From NCBI GenBank assembly GCA_010356995.1, contig ML996691.1, forward strand, positions 407,299 to 471,298: 64,000 nucleotides of DNA. Reading direction: 5' to 3'. Made by a program: the position numbers and the translations under genes. The notes under the pieces were generated by a model, which was not told the DNA's origin, did no database searches, and saw only the letters and a list, made by a program, of their open reading frames with translations. Source of the stretch: Trichodelitschia bisporula. Taxonomy: Eukaryota > Ascomycota > Dothideomycetes > Phaeotrichales > Phaeotrichaceae. Shown one piece after another: positions 31,541-44,237 of the stretch; position 1 is the stretch's first letter, and each line of letters opens with the position of its first letter.

Positions 31541-32571
31541 AATGGATTTGCTTAAAATTGGGCTCATTATTGGGGACGGTACCTCCGGCGTGGCTTTGAT
31601 TCCTCCTTTCGGCACGGTCACGTTTCTGCATGTATGTATGGGTCTGAGGCTAGCAACCATCTAAGTCTTCCGGTTCTCATACTGTTGCTGGTAGTTTTGG
31701 CTGGAGCTGCATAAGGATGATGGCAAACGAGCATCGGCAGCTAGCGATGGAGGGATTTTGAAAAAGAGCTGAAAGGGTGACCCGCAAGGAAGGCATTTAA
31801 GGAGGTTCGATTTCATGAATGCCACTGGTTCATGCCGGCTTCCTGTCCAGCCTCCGACTTTGTCCTCATCGTAGTCCCACTAGTGCTAGCACTTCACAGT
31901 CCGGTCTCGCACGCTGCTGAGGACCCTCGCGGTGGGCTAAAATGCAGCGACGCCTTGACGAAGCTTGTGTGGTGATGGGAATTCCATGTGAGGCGGGGTG
32001 GGTGGGAGGTTATCAGAATTGATGGTCTCTCTACGGTATCTTGCGGTGCCCACATACTGCACGGGAGGTGCGGTAGGAAATCCATGGGGGCACTCAAAGA
32101 AGTAATTTTACACGTGCGAAGGATTCGCGTATCTGCTTTGTGCGACATGGAGCGATGTGATAGAATGCGAGAGTTATCAGTTCAAGTGATATGTCGCGAA
32201 AATAATGATGGACCATCAACGCCAAAATCGAAATGCATCTGGCAAGTGGGACTAGAAACGTGGTGGATGCTTTGCTCGTCATTCGCCAATGTTGATTGGG
32301 GCGCATTGCTAGGTTCGCGTCTGAGCGGGGCATCTGGCTGGGAAAGGCGTGCATTGCTTTGCATGGCGTACTCGGAGCTCCCCCTCCCCATCCCCCTTCA
32401 AAGAGCACGCGGAGAAGTAAGCTCTCGGATCGTCAAGAGAAGAAGAGTGGCTGGATTGCATTGAACCTCCTCCTCCTCGACTCCTCCAAGCTTTTCTTTC
32501 CATCGATCTTCTCCAAAGTCTTCAATTGCCATCAATTGGCATCGTCCCTATAGACGCTCCAGTCCTTAACC
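31541..32571. other. Intergenic, no gene seen
   Basis: About 1 kb between eL19 and Vtc4. The last ~110 bp before the Vtc4 start are strongly pyrimidine-rich (CTCCTCCTCCTCGACTCCTC near 32466). Otherwise no feature is recognised. Confidence 0.5.
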
Positions 32572-35225
32572 ATGAGGTACGTCAGTCGCGATCGTTTTGC
32601 TCCCTCCGACCCTCCCAGCCTCTCTTGAGTTGCGAGGCGCGGGGCTAATTATTGCCCCAACTTGCAGGTTCGGCCATCAGCTCAAGACTTCCTTGATCCA
32701 GAACTGGTACTTCCACTACATTGACTATGATTCCTTGAAGGACGCCCTCAAGACCGACTATGCGACCCAACCCACGTCCGAAACCCCGAAACCCAAGCGC
32801 AAGGCATGGACCGAGGACGACGAACGCCGCTTTGTCAAGCTGCTCGAGGCCGAGCTGGACAAGGTCTTTACCTTCCAGAAAGTCAAGAGCCAGGAGATCG
32901 TCAAGCGGATACGCGCGTCTGAGCAGGAGGTCACAGAGGTAGTCTCCAAGGCCGATCGCGCCGCTCAGGAGGGGCAACAGGCGCCGGATGAGGAGGATTT
33001 CATCCTGCTTGAGGAGGACTTGAGCGACATCATTGCCGATGTGCATGATCTGGCCAAGTTCACTCAGCTGAATTACACTGGCTTCCAAAAGATCATCAAG
33101 AAGCATGATGTGCGTTGCACCCGCTTTCGGCGGCCAGACCCTGCTAACAGCCTCAGAAACAAACGGACTGGCATCTTAAGCCCGTCTTTGCTGCCCGGTT
33201 GCGGGCTAAGCCCTTCTTCAAGGACAACTACGACGCGTTCATTGTGAAGCTCTCGAAGCTGTACGATCTCGTCCGGACCCGCGGAAATCCTATCAAGGGT
33301 GATTCTTCCGCCGGTGGGGGCCAGCAAAACTTCGTCCGTCAGACGACGAAGTATTGGGTGCACCCGGACAACATCACCGAAGTCAAGCTCATCATTCTCA
33401 AGGTGCGTGGGAGGACATATGTAATGAACGTCTGCTAACGTCGTGCAGCACCTCCCCGTGCTGGTTTTCAATGCAAGCAAAGAATTCGATGCGGCCGATA
33501 CCGCCATTTCTTCCATATACTACGACAATGTCGACACATGGGAGCTCTATACCGGTCGTCTGAAGAAGACCGAAGGCGCCGAAGCAATCCGTCTGCGTTG
33601 GTACGGCGGCATGAACACCGAGACCATCTTCGTGGAGCGCAAAACTCACCGTGAAGACTGGACGGGGGAGAAGTCGGTCAAGGCGCGCTTCGCCATCAAG
33701 GAGAAGAACGTCAACGCCTTCCTCTCGGGCCAAATGACCGTTGATCAGGTCTTCGAGAGGATGCGCCGCGACGGCAAGAAGAGTGAAAAGGAGATTGCCG
33801 ACCTGGAACAACTGGCCCGCGAAATCCAGTATCGCGTCATTACTCGCAAGCTTGTCCCCGTTACCCGCAGCTTCTACCACCGTACCGCCTTCCAGCTCCC
33901 CGGTGACGCCCGTGTGCGCATCTCCCTCGACACGGAGCTCACCATGATACGCGAAGACAACCTCGACGGGCGGCAACGTGCCGGCAAGAACTGGCGCCGC
34001 ATGGACATCGGCATCGACTTCCCATTTTCGCAACTCCCCCCCGAAGACGTCGAACGCTTCCCCTACGCTGTCCTCGAAGTCAAGCTCCAAACCCAAGCTG
34101 GCCAACAACCCCCGGAGTGGATCCGCGAACTCACAGCCTCGCACCTCGTCGAAGCAGTCCCCAAATTCAGCAAATTCATCCACGGCACCGCCGTCCTCAA
34201 CCCTGCCCGCATAGACCTCCTCCCCTTCTGGACCCCGCAGATGGATGTCGACATCCGCAAGCCCGTTTCCCACCGCTTCGGCATCGAGCGCCCCACCCAG
34301 TCCGGCGACATCAGCACGGGAAGCGAAAATATCGACGAGGATACGGATGATGAGGGCTTGCTCACGCTCCCTCCTGCGCCCCTGGATGACGACAACGACG
34401 ATAACGTCAACATTCGCCGCCTGCGCGCCGCCCGCGACGCGCTTGAGGAACACGACGCGCAGCAGCGCCGCGACTTTGCCAACGGCGCCGCGGGCAATAG
34501 TCTTGATATTGAGGAGCGCGTCGGTGCGGCCCGTGCTCTGGCGCCGGACGACGATTACCCGATCTATGATTCTGAGTCCGAGGACGATGATTTCGAGGAG
34601 GCGCGTCGGGTGGGTGGTTGGCCCTATGCGCGGGCCCGCGCGAAGAGGTCGGCTCGTGTGGCGGCGAATGCAATCTGGAATGGGCTTCTGTTCGTTGCGC
34701 CCCGTCCGCGCGCGACGGAGATGCCGCCGGAGGAGGAGCGTGTGGGTGGGTCGAAGCGCGTGGGCGAGGTGAAGCGGTTTAAGGCGCCGCGGGGGAAACG
34801 TGAGTGCACCTCCTGGACCCTTACTCCTCCCCAGAGCGATGAGAGCTTTGCTAACTGCGCTACTTGCAGGTATTCATGTCCCCGTGCGCATCGAGCCCAA
34901 AGTCTCCCTCGCGACGGAGCGCACCTTCCTCGCCTGGCTCGAGTTCAGCATCATCCTCGGCAGCATCGCGGCGGCACTGATAAACTTCGGCGACGCGGTG
35001 AGCCTGGCGAGCGCGATTGGGTTTACAGTCGTGGGCGTTGTTGCGATCGGGTACTCGCTTGCGCTGTACCTCTGGCGCGTGGATAAGACGCGCAAGAGGC
35101 GGGCGGTTGTGTATCATGATAAGTGGGGACCGAGTGTGCTTTGCGTCATGCTCCTGGCGGCGGTGGCGGTTAATCTGGGGTTGAGGTTTGGGGGCATGGG
35201 GAGTGGGATTGGGTTTAAGGGGTAA
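32572..35225 (+). CDS. VTC4: Vacuolar transporter chaperone 4, polyphosphate polymerase
   Basis: Catalytic subunit of the VTC complex, which makes polyphosphate from ATP and moves it into the vacuole. Exons are 32572-32576 (ATGAG only), 32668-33109, 33157-33402, 33449-34799 and 34870-35225: 799 residues. The N-terminal SPX domain ([20 protein letters not shown] to about residue 165) senses inositol pyrophosphates. The triphosphate-tunnel domain has [20 protein letters not shown], and [10 protein letters not shown] with the metal-binding Glu. An acidic linker follows. The C-terminal DUF202-like domain has three membrane helices ([53 protein letters not shown]). The introns are 91, 47, 46 and 70 nt. 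All tunnel signature residues seen are intact, so it should be Vtc4 rather than the inactive Vtc2/3 type. Confidence 0.94.
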
Positions 35226-35523
35226 GTTTGTACAATAGTGGTGTAGATGTATTGGAAAGCGGATTTACTGTCGGTGGATGGGGGCAAATTGCATGGGCCT
35301 CCTGGCCGGGAGGAGACACTCTACGATTCGAAGCACGTAATCGAGAGCCATTGAGTAACCCATTGCCAACGGGTTGACCGCTAGTGTACAAATGCGCGCG
35401 AAGCAAAAAGACCAACTCCTCAAACCCCTTCGAGAGATCCCAGGCTAGCATACGCAGGTCTTGTCCCATTTTTGTTCTATGATGAAAACTCCTCCACACA
35501 CATACAGGCCAGCGGCCCGTTCT

Positions 35524-37088
35524 CTACTTCTTGCCTATCCGCGTGTCCACCTTGCCCAGCACCCACACCGCAGCGAACAGGCTAAACACCGCCGCCGCCA
35601 GCGTGAGCGGCTTGCGATACCCCGCCGTCCAGGGGTAGTCATAGGTAATGAGCAGATCGCCCTTGTCGCGCCATTCGTCGACAACGTTGGTTGCGTGGAT
35701 GATGACGGTGGGGCGGCCGAGGGTGTCCATGAAGGTGCGGTGGATGGAGATTTCGCTGGACTCGATGGGGACGGTGGTGTTCAGGCCGATGTTGCTGCCG
35801 AATTAGCTTTGCACAACGGCATGTAGTTATCGGGGACTTACATCGCGCCCTCGGGGAGAATAACCCGCACGGACACCTTCTCATACTCCACGCCCTCCGC
35901 CATCTTCGGGCCCTCAAGGAAGGGCACGCGCAGGAGATAGCTCTCCGCACCCGCTTTCTTGAGATACATCCTCGCATCCGCATTCCACCCCATCTTAAAC
36001 GTATACTTCCACCCGCCAAACACCGGATACCGGGGCTTCATCTCCAGCAACCCGGTCTTAGGGCGCCAGCGGCTCGTGGTCACATTCCCAATATCATCCG
36101 TATAATACGGGTCGGAGCTGCCCGCCCGCAACGGAATGCGCAGCTCCTTGAGCGCTGTGGTGGGCGGACTGGAGTACTGCGTCATCTGCCACTGGACGCG
36201 GGAGAAATGGTTCTTGAGCGCGGCGGCGCGGTTGTGCAGCGCGTAGTGCTCTTCGAACGCGACGTTGCCGCCCCAGTGGCTGACCTCGATATCGCGCTGC
36301 AGGCTCGGGGCGTGCAGGAGGGGCTTTGTGAATTCGTAGCGGAAGGAGATGGGGGCGGTGGTTAGGGCGGGGATGTCAACGTAGGGGCCATAGGTGAAGG
36401 AGGCGCCTTGCCGGGTTGGGTCTGAGGGGTTGTCGGAGCTGGTGCTTGGGAGGGTGGTGTAGTCTGGGATGTTGGTGGATGGGAAGCGCAGCTTGGTCTT
36501 CTGGTTGTGCGTCTTGTAGGCGGAGATCGCGTAGGCGGAGGTGTTGTAGGTTACGGTCTGCGAGTCCATTTGCTCGATGACGGAGGGGAGGGGGGTCAGG
36601 GCTGAGAGGACGGTGTAGGAGATGCTCAGCGTGAGGTCGGCGGAGGGAGCGAGGGGAGGGTCGATGCTGATGCGATAGAAGTTGACAGCACTGCGGGAAT
36701 CAGCAGAGCACTAAAACATCATCCAACGAACTCACTCGGTCTCACTGAAGCTGCCAAAGTCGATCTGATACGGCTCCGCTATCTCGCTTTTCTTATTCCG
36801 CACCTCGAGGCCACCGACGCGGTCTACCACGGTTGCGTCAAAGGCCAGGTAGTAGTACGTCTGCGGCTCCTTATCGACGTTCTTAACGACAACATTGATA
36901 GTCTCGCGCGGGTAGCCCTTCTCGAGATTGACATTGCGCACGAGATTGGTGTTCTCGAACACCTGGGGCGGCTTGAACTCGCTCAGGAGGATCTGTCTGG
37001 ACTGGTCGCGCGTGGCATTGGGAGCGGAGGCGGAGACGGATGCACAGAGGGCGGCGGCGCCGCTAATCAGGAGAGTTGAAAGCCGCAT
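35524..37088 (-). CDS. OST1: Oligosaccharyltransferase subunit 1 (ribophorin I)
   Basis: Non-catalytic subunit of the ER oligosaccharyltransferase that N-glycosylates nascent proteins. Exons 37088-36736, 36690-35842 and 35794-35524 give 490 residues. There is a signal peptide (MRLSTLLISGAAALCASVSA), a large lumenal domain (DIEVSHWGGNVAFEEHYALH and RYPVFGGWKYTFKMGWNA are family blocks), one membrane helix near the C-terminus (TLAAAVFSLFAAVWVLGKV) and a short cytosolic tail ending in Lys-Lys. Introns are 36691-36735 (45 nt) and 35795-35841 (47 nt). It is convergent with VTC4, with 298 bp between stop codons. Confidence 0.92.
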
Positions 37089-37682
37089 TGCTGGCGATTG
37101 TGGAGCTCCGTCGAGGAGCAGTGCAGCATCAAGACGCTGGATGTGGGTGGTGGAGGCGGGGGGGTTGGTTCAATGTGCCTGAATAAGCTCTGACAGCCTG
37201 ATGTTGAATCGTGGCTTCTGAGGGTCCTGCTAAACATTTCGCCGGGGCCCTGCGACGAATGGACGGCGGAGACGGCGCCTCGACACAACTGCATCTCAAC
37301 ACGAAATTTGGATCCTTTGCACTCTTTGCACCCGCTACAATGGCAGGCAATGAATGGATGCTATTTTTTTATGGACAATTAGATCTAATCTCACCCCAAT
37401 GCGCTTGCTGGAGCTCCCTCATGGAAAGCTCCAACTCCTTCCAGGTTGCAGGGCAAGAAGGCTGCCAAGTAAAATCGATCAATTGAAGGCATGTACGCTG
37501 TTCATATTCAACGGAGAGACCATGTGACGGCATCTTCGAAGCGGATGAGCTAGTTGATCTTCGCCGGGGAGAAGCTCAAGACAACTGGCCCATACTGCCA
37601 TGGCAGACGAGTGTCAGGAAGCAAGCCCTGGCGCAAACAAGTTTATGAGCAGTAGATCGAACGCCTGCATTCGAATCCGAGC
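37089..37682. other. Intergenic (Ost1 promoter)
   Basis: This is the upstream region of OST1 and the 3' region of the PLP lyase. No motif or further gene is recognised. Confidence 0.5.
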
Positions 37683-38824
37683 CTAAGATGAAGGCACAGG
37701 ATAACGTCTTGGACCCTCGGTGGAGAACAGGACGACGACAGAATCCTTCCCAAGGTTCAACGCACTACGGTCAAGCCTATGGAACTTCCGGAGAGCTGCG
37801 AACGGCGCAGCACCACAGGGACCGCTGTCCACTCCAGCAATGTTGAGATACTCGACCGCTTTATGGGCCTCTCGATCCGAAATAAGAACGCTTGCATCGA
37901 CACCATTCCGAAGAAAAGGCCAGGCGATTGCAGAGGTAGTGCCGCAGTTCATGCCGCACATGATGGTCTCTCCTGTTTTGATAGGCACCACCTCGTCAGC
38001 GGCAAGGCTGGCATAGAGAGATCCCGCCGCTTCCGGTTCTACAGTTATCACAGATGCCCGCGCGCTGTGCCCTTTGTAGTGGGCAACCACCGCCTGTGCC
38101 CACGACCCAACTCCAACCGAAGCGATGGAATGGGTAACCGGCTTAGAAACAAGGCTCTCAACTTGCTGGTCGACTTCGGCGAGCATGGTTGAGTAACCAT
38201 CTGTAACCCACTGAGATCGCATGAGCTAACCCTATCTTCCAACACGTGGTGACTAACCTGCGGGATCTCGGTATACCTAGGCCAGGAGGTATCCAACATC
38301 AAAATGGATCCCGTCTTCTCCGAATCAGCCTTGGCGAATGCAATGCATGTGTCATAGTCTCCTGACAACACCAATACCTCAGCTCCCAAGTCGAACATCT
38401 TCGCTTGTGTCTCCTCGTTCATGAAGCTGGGAACGAAGACCTTCACCGGAATAGTCAATTCCCACGACATCTTCGAGACTGCCTCGCCCCAGTTGCCCTC
38501 AGTACATGTTACGATCCTCAAATTTGAGGCTCTAGCCGCCCGGCCAGCAGCTGCCATTGTGGTGGACTCATATGGCAATTCCAATTTGGCACAAACGGCG
38601 CGCCAGACCGCCCACGAGGCTCCGAGTATCTTGAACGAGGGGAGACCAAGGCGATATGACTCGTCTTTGACTAGGAGATGGCCGACACGGAGTTCTTCGG
38701 CGAGCCGTGGAAGGGAAGTAAGAGGGGTCGGCTTGTAAGCGATCTGCGATTGATGGAAGCGAAGGACTTGCGGGTCATACTGAGACACACAGGTCCAAGA
38801 GCTAGCGGAGGGGTTAAGGTGCAT
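37683..38824 (-). CDS. PLP-dependent ammonia-lyase, diaminopropionate ammonia-lyase-like
   Basis: Fold-type II PLP enzyme that would deaminate 2,3-diaminopropionate or a related amino acid to pyruvate-type products and ammonia. Exons 38824-38258 and 38210-37683 give 364 residues. The N-terminal signature YKPTPLTSLPRLAEELRVGH is followed by LVKDESYRLGLPSFKILGAS, with the PLP-binding Lys in SFK. TEGNWGEAV is the phosphate-region counterpart of the usual T(D/E)GNHG, with Trp in place of His. The C-terminal block CGMNCGTTSAIAWPFLRNGV fits the lyase family rather than threonine synthase. The intron is 38211-38257 (47 nt). The family is more common in bacteria, and substrate specificity is inferred only. 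Divergent from 5-oxoprolinase. Confidence 0.8.
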
Positions 38825-39662
38825 GACGCTGTCTGAACTGAAGAATGTCTTCGGCGATGATGCGGGGAGCCTATGCTGCTTTCTGAAGTGGGGGTTCTAT
38901 CATGCCTCAGCACGTCGGATAGCGAGTACCTTTAGCGGTTAGCTTTTTCGAGCCTGCTAAGGCAGACACTTTATAACAACTAGCAAGTGCGCCTTGCCGC
39001 TGATAGCTATTGCCGAAGTCGCAAGAGACAACGGTAAACTCCCAGGACTCAGTTGGAGAAAAACGAGTGAGGTCCGAAGGTCCCCGGACGCGACAGGTTT
39101 GGTCTCGTCACATAAAAAAGACTGGCGAAGCACCACAGTAGAACTAAACGATGGGTCGCCTTACAGGAAGAGTCAGTCCGAATATGCAGGAGCTAGAATC
39201 AAACTAGCTACTGGAGCCGGTGGTATCCGACCGGTGTGTGGATAGCTGGATAGCTTACGGGAATGTTTGTGGGGTAATCAAGCTGTCGAAGGCTTCTTTC
39301 TGATGACTCGGTCAAGGCAAAGTGGACCGAGAACCATAACGTCACGCCCTAGCCTTGACCTCTACCGCTTCTGCACCCTATCACGCCACGCTAATGTTCG
39401 TGTTGGCTGCAAAAGGTGGGGTGCGGGAAAGAGAGTGGGATGGAGGGGTTAGGGTCTTTCTAACCGCGGGGTTCGTGGAGCTTGATAACTTTCGTCATCC
39501 TTTCGCGTCGCGTCGATCTCTTTACAGACGGGATTTCGCATATCTTTGCCGCTGTCGCCACCACACAGCATTCATCCTATCTTCTTGTACAATTGATGGT
39601 AGTTGAATTATCTCCTATCCGGTCTTACCTCCTAATAGACATTCGCAACTTTCCACACTGAA
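38825..39662. promoter_or_regulatory. Divergent region between PLP lyase and 5-oxoprolinase
   Basis: This 838 bp region carries both upstream regions. The two genes act on amino-acid nitrogen, so shared control is possible, but no regulator site (for example paired GATA elements) was clearly recognised. Confidence 0.45.
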
Positions 39663-42600
39663 ATGACTGACAAAGCACCTCTCAAGAGGGGAATCCGCAT
39701 TGCCATTGATGTACGTGCTCATTATATTGCCACATCCATCCACTGACATGTTCTAGCGCGGAGGCACCTTCACAGACTGTGTCGGCAATCCAGGCAGCGG
39801 ACGTATGGAAGACGATGTGATTATCAAGCTCCTCTCCGTCGATCCCGCAAACTACGACGATGCACCTCTCGAAGGCATTCGGCGACTCTTGTCCAAGTTC
39901 ACCGGCAAGGAAATCCCTCGCGGCGAGCCACTGGACACGTCTGTGATTGAGAGTATCCGCATGGGGACGACAGTCGCCACAAATGCTCTGCTAGAACGTA
40001 AAGGAGAGGACATTGCCATGGTCGTGACCAAAGGTTTCAAGGACTGTCTAGAGATTGGCAACCAATCACGCCCAAATATCTTCGACCTTGCCATCCGGAA
40101 GCCGGGGGTGCTCTACAAGAAGGTTGTTGAAATCGAGGAACGCGTAACTCTTGAGGACTACGCCGAAGATCCGGAACGAGCCCAAACGGAGGCGCAGTCG
40201 CAAGATGAGGCAGGCCCAGACGCCATACTGGTCAAGGGCCTATCGGGTGAGGCAGTGCGCATTCTGCAGAGACCAGACGAGGAAAAGATAAGGAAGCAGT
40301 TGCAAGAAGTGTATGACCAGGGGTTGCGGAGCATCGCTGTGTGCTTGATGCACGGATACACTTATCCCAACCACGAAGCATTGGTGGGCCGGATCGCTCA
40401 GGACATCGGGTTCGATCATGTCAGCCTGTCGCACCAGCTCATGCCCATGATCAAATTGGTTCCAAGAGCAACATCCGTTTGCGCCGACGCTTATCTGACG
40501 CCGGCGATCAAAAAGTACATTTCCGGCTTCGCTGCCGGATTCAAGGGCGGCCTGGGGACGGAGAGAGTCAAAAAGGAGAAGGGAGCACGCGGAGCGCGGT
40601 GCGAGTTCATGCAGTCCGATGGCGGCCTCGCCGATGTAGACTCCTTTTCTGGCCTGCGAGCCATCCTTTCTGGGCCTGCCGGCGGTGTTGTTGGTTATGC
40701 CCTTACTTCGTACGACCCGGAAACAAAGATTCCTGTGATTGGCTTCGATATGGGCGGTACCAGTACCGACGTTAGTAGATACGGTTCTGGAAGATATGAT
40801 CACGTTTTCGAGACCACCACGGCCGGTGTCACCATCCAGTCGCCTCAGCTAGATATCAACACTGTAGCGGCCGGAGGAGGCTCGCGTCTCTTTTGGCGAA
40901 ACGGTCTCTTCGTCGTCGGACCGGAATCCGCAAGCGCCCATCCGGGTCCTGCTTGCTACCGCAAAGGGGGTCCATTGACCATCACCGATGCCAATCTGTT
41001 TCTCGGTCGGCTCCTACCCGATTTCTTCCCCAAAATCTTCGGCAAGAACGAAGATGAGGGTCTCGATGCCGAAGCCAGCCACAAGTTGTTCGAAGAACTG
41101 TCGGAGCAAATCAACCAGGACATTGCTGGGGACGACAAGAGCAAGGAGATGTCGCTTGACGAAGTTGCTTACGGCTTCCTCAAGATCGCTAATGAGACGA
41201 TGACTCGGCCTATCCGGTCGCTGACTGAGGCCCGCGGGTTCGACACCTCCAAGCATCGGCTTGCTACTTTTGGTGGAGCTGGTGGTCAGCACGCCGTTGC
41301 CATTGCTGAAGCGCTCGGCATCAAACAGATCCTAATTCATCGGTATTCGTCTGTACTTTCGGCCTACGGCATGGCGCTGGCGGATGTTGTGGATGAACGG
41401 CAGGAGCCGGACTCGAAAGTGTGGTCGGATGAAGGCGATGTTGTCAAGCATTTGCAAGAAAAGATGGAAGACTTGAAGTCAAAGTCAAGACAGGCCCTGC
41501 GGGACCAAGGCTTCTCCGATGAGGAGATCCAATTCGAAGAATATCTCAACATGCGGTACCGTGGAACGGAATCTGCGCTAATGATCATCAAACCGTCGCC
41601 AGAGGAAGCCGAGGAGTTTGGTGGTAACCAATGGGCCTTTGAGAGAGCATTCGTCAAGGTGCACGAGCAGGAGTTCGGCTTCACTCTTCCTGATCGCGAT
41701 ATCATCATCGATGACGTGAGAGTGAGGGGCATTGGCAAGTCATTCGAGGGCCTAGAGAAGACAGTCGATCAACAACTGAAAGAGATCACCTTCAAGGACC
41801 TAAGCAAGGGACAGAAGCAGTACGGGATTCGTCAAGTCTACTTTGAAGGTGGACGACAGGAGACTCCGGTCTACAAGCTGGAAGATCTGGCCGTTGGCGA
41901 CAAACTTCTTGGTCCTGCAATCCTCGCAGATGGCACTCAGACTATCGTTGTGACCCCCGGAGCTACTGCTTCGATCATTCATACCCATGTGATCATCAAA
42001 ATTGGAGAAAGCACCCCTCAGGAGAAGACCGATACGAAAGTCGTTGATCCTATCCTTCTGAGCATCTTTGCGCACCGCTTCATGGCCATTGCGGAACAGA
42101 TGGGCCGCGCATTGCAGAAGACCAGCGTCAGCACGAACGTGAAAGAACGCTTAGACTATTCCTGCGCCTTATTTGATTCCGAGGGGGGTTTGGTCGCAAA
42201 TGGTATGTGATTCTGTAACATTTCGAGCAATCACTCACGTTCTGCAAGCACCGCATCTGCCTGTCCACCTTGGAAGCATGTCGACCTGCGTCCGCACGCA
42301 AGCCAAAATATGGGAGGGCAAGCTTAAGCCCGGGGATGTTCTGGTATCGAACCATCCCATGTTCGGCGGGACGCATCTTCCAGACATCACAGCCATAACG
42401 CCCGCCTTTAGCGGGGACAAGATTGTCTTCTATGTGGCCTCGCGTGCCCATCATGCCGACATCGGCGGAATTCTGCCTGGCTCGATGCCGCCTCATTCCC
42501 GTGAGCTCTACCAGGAAGGCGCGTCCATCAAGTCCGAGAAACTGGTTTCCGAGGGTCGGTTCAACGAAGAGCGCATGACGGAGCTTTTGTTCGACGAGCC

Positions 42601-43870
42601 CGCGCAATATCCGGGCTGCAGCGGGACTAGGTGCCTGGCGGACAACATCAACGATTTGAAGGCGCAAGTGGCTGCGAATCAGAAGGGTATCACTTTGATT
42701 TCCGGCCTGATCGAGGAGTACGGCGAAGAGGTCGTCCAGTTCTACATGAAGAGCATTCAGGACAACGCCGAGCAAAGCGTCAAGACTCTTCTGAAAGAAG
42801 TGAGCCGCAGGTTCGAAGGACAGGACCTGTCCGCTGTCGACTACATGGATGACGGAAGTCCCATCAAGCTCAAGGTCTCCATCGATGCTAAGAAGGGCGA
42901 GGCTACCTTCGACTTTACGGGAACCGGGCCGGAAGTTTATGGTGAGCGGGATACATGATGTACAAGAAATGCTAACCACATACCAGCAAACATCAATGCC
43001 CCCGAAGCAGTCACCTACTCCGCAATAATCTACTGCCTCCGCTGCCTAATCTCCGAAGACATTCCCCTAAACCAAGGTTGCCTCAAGCCCATCACCGTCA
43101 AAATCCCCAAACGCTCCTTCCTCTCCCCCTCCGACAAAGCCGCCGTCGTAGGCGGCAACGTCCTCACCTCCCAGCGTGTAACCGATGTCGTCCTCAAAGC
43201 TTTCAACGCCTGCGCCGCCTCCCAAGGCTGCTGCAACAACCTAACCTTCGGCTTCGGTGGCAACGAAGCCGGGTCCGACGCCGTGCGCGGCTTCGGGTAC
43301 TACGAGACCATCGCCGGCGGGTCCGGCGCCGGGCCGACGTGGGACGGGAGTTCGGGCGTGCATGTGCATATGACGAACACGCGCATTACCGATGCGGAGG
43401 TTTTCGAAAGGCGGTACCCTGTTATTCTGCGCGAGTTTAGTTTGAGGGCGGGGAGCCGCGGGAAGGGGCAGCACCCTGGTGGTGATGGCGTGGTGCGGGA
43501 TATTGAGTTTCGGATCCCGATGCAGGTTAGTATACTGAGTGAGAGGAGAGTGTATCGGCCGTATGGGCTGGAGGGGGGGGAGGATGCGGAGTGTGGGTTG
43601 AATGTTTGGGTTAGGAAGGTGGAGGGTGATGGCAACTCGGATGCGGTGGAAGGGTCGGGCGGTGACGTTGAATACCGGTATATCAACTTGGGGGGTAAGA
43701 ACACGGCGAGCATGAAGGCGGGCGAGCACATCATCGTCAAAACGCCTGGTGGAGGTGGGTGGGGTAAGATTGGGGAGGCGAGCAAAGTTGTCAAGCAGCA
43801 GGATCCGAAGCACGCGTGGAGGAAGGGGAGTGTGGCCATGAGGCAGGACATGGCGGAGGCTTCGGCCTAA
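39663..43870 (+). CDS. OXP1: 5-oxoprolinase (ATP-hydrolysing), HyuA-HyuB fusion
   Basis: Cytosolic enzyme of the gamma-glutamyl (glutathione) cycle that opens 5-oxo-L-proline to glutamate with ATP. Exons 39663-39710, 39757-42202, 42249-42941 and 42987-43870 give 1356 residues, close to the usual ~1290-1350. The hydantoinase A half starts [15 protein letters not shown], has [15 protein letters not shown] and the actin-like phosphate loop [14 protein letters not shown], plus [16 protein letters not shown]. The hydantoinase B half starts near [20 protein letters not shown] and contains [27 protein letters not shown] and the C-terminal KTPGGGGWG. Introns are 46, 46 and 45 nt. The first lies between AID and RGGTF. 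The enzyme looks complete. Convergent with the aquaporin. Confidence 0.94.
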
Positions 43871-44237
43871 TTGGACGCAGTACATGTATATGAGAGCCTC
43901 AAATTGGCATGGACAATAGTACACTATCTACTAGGCTGAGCAAAGCTGCTAGTTCTAGAACTTGCAAAGTATCAACAGAAAAGCTACTCCTGTTGAGAAG
44001 AGCAATGACCGAAAATCCCCTGTCCTGCAGGACTCCGTGATGCCAGTTTTTGCAGACAATCGTATCGCCTACGCTCTCCGCTCAAAGGATATCAATCGCT
44101 AAGACCGAAGCGCAAACCGTTCGCCAACCCATCCTGAAGCGCCGATTCAAACCAATCAGTGACTAATCTCTGTCCGTGCCGAAATCCGTCCTTGATCTGC
44201 CCTCATCAGCATACCGACGCTAATCGGGTAGCGGAAC
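43871..44237. other. Intergenic between convergent genes
   Basis: This 367 bp stretch lies between the stop codons of 5-oxoprolinase and the aquaporin. It should hold both 3' ends. No other feature is seen. Confidence 0.55.

Noticed and set aside
33398-34453. 351-codon minus-strand ORF
   Set aside because: It is antisense to the VTC4 polymerase domain.
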